The position numbers and the translations under genes are program-made. The notes beneath the pieces were generated by a model that did no database searches, had not been told where the DNA came from, and saw only the letters and a list, made by a program, of their open reading frames with translations. Of a DNA stretch of 64,000 bases, positions 60,532 to 64,000 are shown in pieces; position 1 is the first letter of the stretch, and every line of letters starts with the position of its first letter. The stretch comes from Sipunculus nudus (lineage: Eukaryota; Annelida; Sipuncula; Golfingiida; Sipunculidae), in the NCBI GenBank assembly GCA_026874595.1, contig CM049322.1, positions 52,849,386-52,913,385 on the forward strand, written 5' to 3'.

Positions 60532-62072
60532 GTAAGTTCTCTCCCACTTCCCTTTGCATCCCTCAGTTGAACGACGTGCCGGGGAAAGAATTAGAGATCC
60601 ACTAAAATAAAAGGAAAAGGCATAATATTTTGTCCGTAAAGGATCTGGTCATAATACTAAAATTTCTTTTAAATATGATATATATATGTTATATTTCCAC
60701 GGAACATACAAAAACCCATTACAAAAAAAGGCATAATATTTGGTCCGTGGAGAATTTGGCTGAACAACCATAATATCATAGGATATGGTCAAAGGAACAT
60801 TCAAAGACATTTAAAGTTGAAAAAAGGAGGGCTTTAAGAAAAAGGTGAGATAATTGATGACCCGTTAAGGTTGTTATTTGGAGAGTCTCCATTTGTTGAT
60901 ATTTATAATTAGTTTCATGAAAATTTATTAAATTTTTGCTGAGTAGTCCCAACGCCATCAAAGTCTTGTATCAGATAATCTATCGGTGTTAACACTTAGA
61001 AACTAACGGGCGGACGCAAGGTGACACAGAAAATGATCTGGTGAACACTGTCCTCATAAAATATGCATAAATTGTGCGGAGGATTAACCTCAGGGAAAAG
61101 CTCTCTTTATTTATTATGATAATGAGTTTCAAGAAAGCCATTCAGAGTGTTGTCATTAAAACGGCACCAATAACGTGGTGACCTATGATCTCTTTAAACA
61201 TGCATGTACATAATATTAGGACCCCAAATAATCTGGAATCTCTGCCATAGATCCGCTGCTGATTGAAGTTTCCGTTAATATGACATACAAGAATTTATAA
61301 AACATTCCCTGATAAAATATTATTTTATGTAATGCCATATAAATTTGAAATCAAATATTGCAGTCTTTGTTGAAAGAAAATAACTAAAAGTGCAGTAATT
61401 GACATTGGACAATAGTCAATAGTCCAGCTGTTAAGAGAAGAATTGTGCACAAAATGAAAGAAGCATGAAACTTGGCATATCAGTTGTCCATACCATACTT
61501 AATATTTTCTGATATAGGGCAAAGCGGAATTCACATTTTCAAGGTCCAAATCTAAGATGCGGGCAAGATGGTCGCCGGATCATAAAATATCAGTATATCC
61601 GGTTATATTGGTCGTAGAATACGATTTGCCTTTGTCTAGCACATTGAACAGCAAACATTATTTTTGAGTTCAGCACATCAGTCGCATTCTTTATGATTGT
61701 TCTCAAATGAAAGTGTCATTTTCTAGGCTAGGTAAACCTGTTCTGTCGTGCATTTCGATGCATGAATTGTAGAACCATTTTGATTGCAATATTTCATAGT
61801 TCTTCCTTTAAATTTTCCTTTGTTCGCATGCTGATCAATATAATTGCTTTGAAGAGGTGATGGTTGCAAGGAACTTTCTGGCAAAATCTAAAATAAAATT
61901 AAGAAATATATATTTTCATAAAAAAAACACTTATCATTGGGATATTTGAAACCTACATGCATGTAATTAGATTCTACGATCAACGTAACATTCATATAAA
62001 CCTCTGTTAGTGCAATAGGGAAATATCAAATGCATAAATAAAACTGTGCTGACATTTAAGAGATATATACCC

Positions 62073-62110
<38 letters not shown>

Positions 62111-62159
62111 ATATATTAATTTTAAGAATTCGAGCCCTATGTCTGTTTCAATATTATGA
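60532..62159. other. Stretch with no supported gene
   Basis: AT-rich. A TTTGGTCCGTGG-type word near 60735 echoes TTTGTCCGTAAAGG near 60631. (TA)n at about 62073-62115. Confidence 0.5.
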
Positions 62160-62320
62160 AATGGACAGTCGAGTGGTACACCGCTCATCTATCTACACTA
62201 GCACCCCGGATTCGATCAACATCGTTCCTATCAGAATGGGTTGCAGTGGTCCGTCCAAAGTCGGTGTTCTCCTGTCCTCCGATTTCCTCAATTAATATTA
62301 ACAAACGCAACAATTCGAAC
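62160..62320 (+). repeat. Possible tRNA-derived SINE relic
   Basis: GTCGAGTGGTACACCGCTC resembles a tRNA-like A-box region and GGATTCGATCAAC a decayed B box. These are followed by TGTTCTCCTGTCCTCCGATT, which resembles the TTCTCCGG...TCC...TTTCC region of metazoan SINEs. No tRNA fold is intact. Confidence 0.35.
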
Positions 62321-63164
62321 AATTGACAGGGGCTTGTAATAATTATTTTAACTAATTTTACAATCTATATAAAAGATATATAATAATAGAATAAACAGTC
62401 CATATAAAATAAAGTTAATCTTGCTTATAACTTTTATGTCAGACTCAATGTGTGCGAGGCAGGATAAAGACACACACACACACACACATATATATATTAT
62501 TATCACTTCTGATGGGTAACATTATTTTGAACTTTTTATTCATTTCCCTAAACCCAATAGTTGCATTCACATATTCACAGGCTCGCTCGTTCCTAAGTGA
62601 CAGTACATTGTGAATATTCCTTGAGGATGTTCCTTAGTTCGGATCATAACCGGAATGTTATCATTATTTTTTTAGATTTCATAATTTATTGCATGAACAA
62701 AGAAAGTTTTACACAAAAAACACAAACATAGTTCGATTGACTACTTTTTCAAATCTTTTCTTATCAAAAGTTATTGTTTGAATCAATAATGCGGTAAGAG
62801 AAATATGAACGGTTCCCTTTGAAACCTCCACGTCCATCCTAAGCCGCTTGCCGTGATCAGTAGAATTAGCTCGTCACAGGAGGTACATCTGTCAGAAATT
62901 TCTTTTAAGAAAATTGTTTAATTGTACCTCAAAGTATTAAATTACAAACCGAGCCCTACCTTAAATGGTAAAGGTCTGCTTATTTTTACCTAATTCCACC
63001 TTACATTTTACCGAATGCAGATTCATTTGAACACAACAGCCGATCACAGTGCATATGGTCCTGGGACAGGTATTTATGTTGCAATTTAATAACATTTGAT
63101 AAAACTTAACTGTTCATGTCGGCAAAGGATGAGTTGCGGCTTTAACGAGTTTGACACGCTAGGA

Positions 63165-64000
<836 letters not shown>

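Overview
The window is eukaryotic, almost certainly an invertebrate and most likely a lophotrochozoan such as a mollusc. It is AT-rich, its coding exons are short and bounded by GT-AG splice sites, and it carries long (TA)n microsatellites, a full-length BEL/Pao LTR retrotransposon and several short repeat families with CCGTCCGTC-type heads of the kind common in bivalve and gastropod genomes. The taxon is inferred from repeat content; no barcode gene is present.

Region by region. (1) 1-18157 is a head-to-tail array of a 6.46-kb unit (two full copies and one truncated copy, nearly identical). It probably continues left of the window. Each unit carries one minus-strand exon resembling the cysteine-cluster (CxC) proteins linked to KDZ-type transposons, plus several older layers of internal duplication and a TA-microsatellite cluster. 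(2) 18158-20140 is mostly non-coding and includes a perfect hairpin. (3) 20141-20575 is a GC-richer block with two exon-like pieces separated by a possible 69-nt intron. (4) 26609-43594 holds six plus-strand exons whose splice phases all agree. They encode a protein resembling the DUF3987 P-loop family, and the reading frame is broken at three places near the 3' end. (5) 29885-37927 is an 8,043-bp BEL/Pao element inserted antisense in an intron of that gene, between its Walker A and Walker B exons. The LTRs differ at one site in 940, so the insertion is young, but a 5-bp tandem duplication breaks its protease. (6) 39212-47550 carries several copies of a ~550-bp dispersed repeat with a hairpin head. 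(7) 48520-49745 is a ~100-bp-period satellite with a 16-bp palindrome in its monomer. (8) 50996-60531 contains two orphan exon-like pieces, one a signal-peptide start exon and one a symmetric 210-bp internal exon, among a possible terminal-inverted-repeat element and degenerate repeats. (9) 53302-54062 recurs at 63275-64000 as a direct duplication.

The genes do not form an obvious functional unit. The DUF3987-like gene and its antisense retrotransposon are the clearest coding content. The KDZ-like array is the most striking structural feature. No tRNA, rRNA or CRISPR feature was found. Family assignments rest on motif recognition by eye, without database searches.
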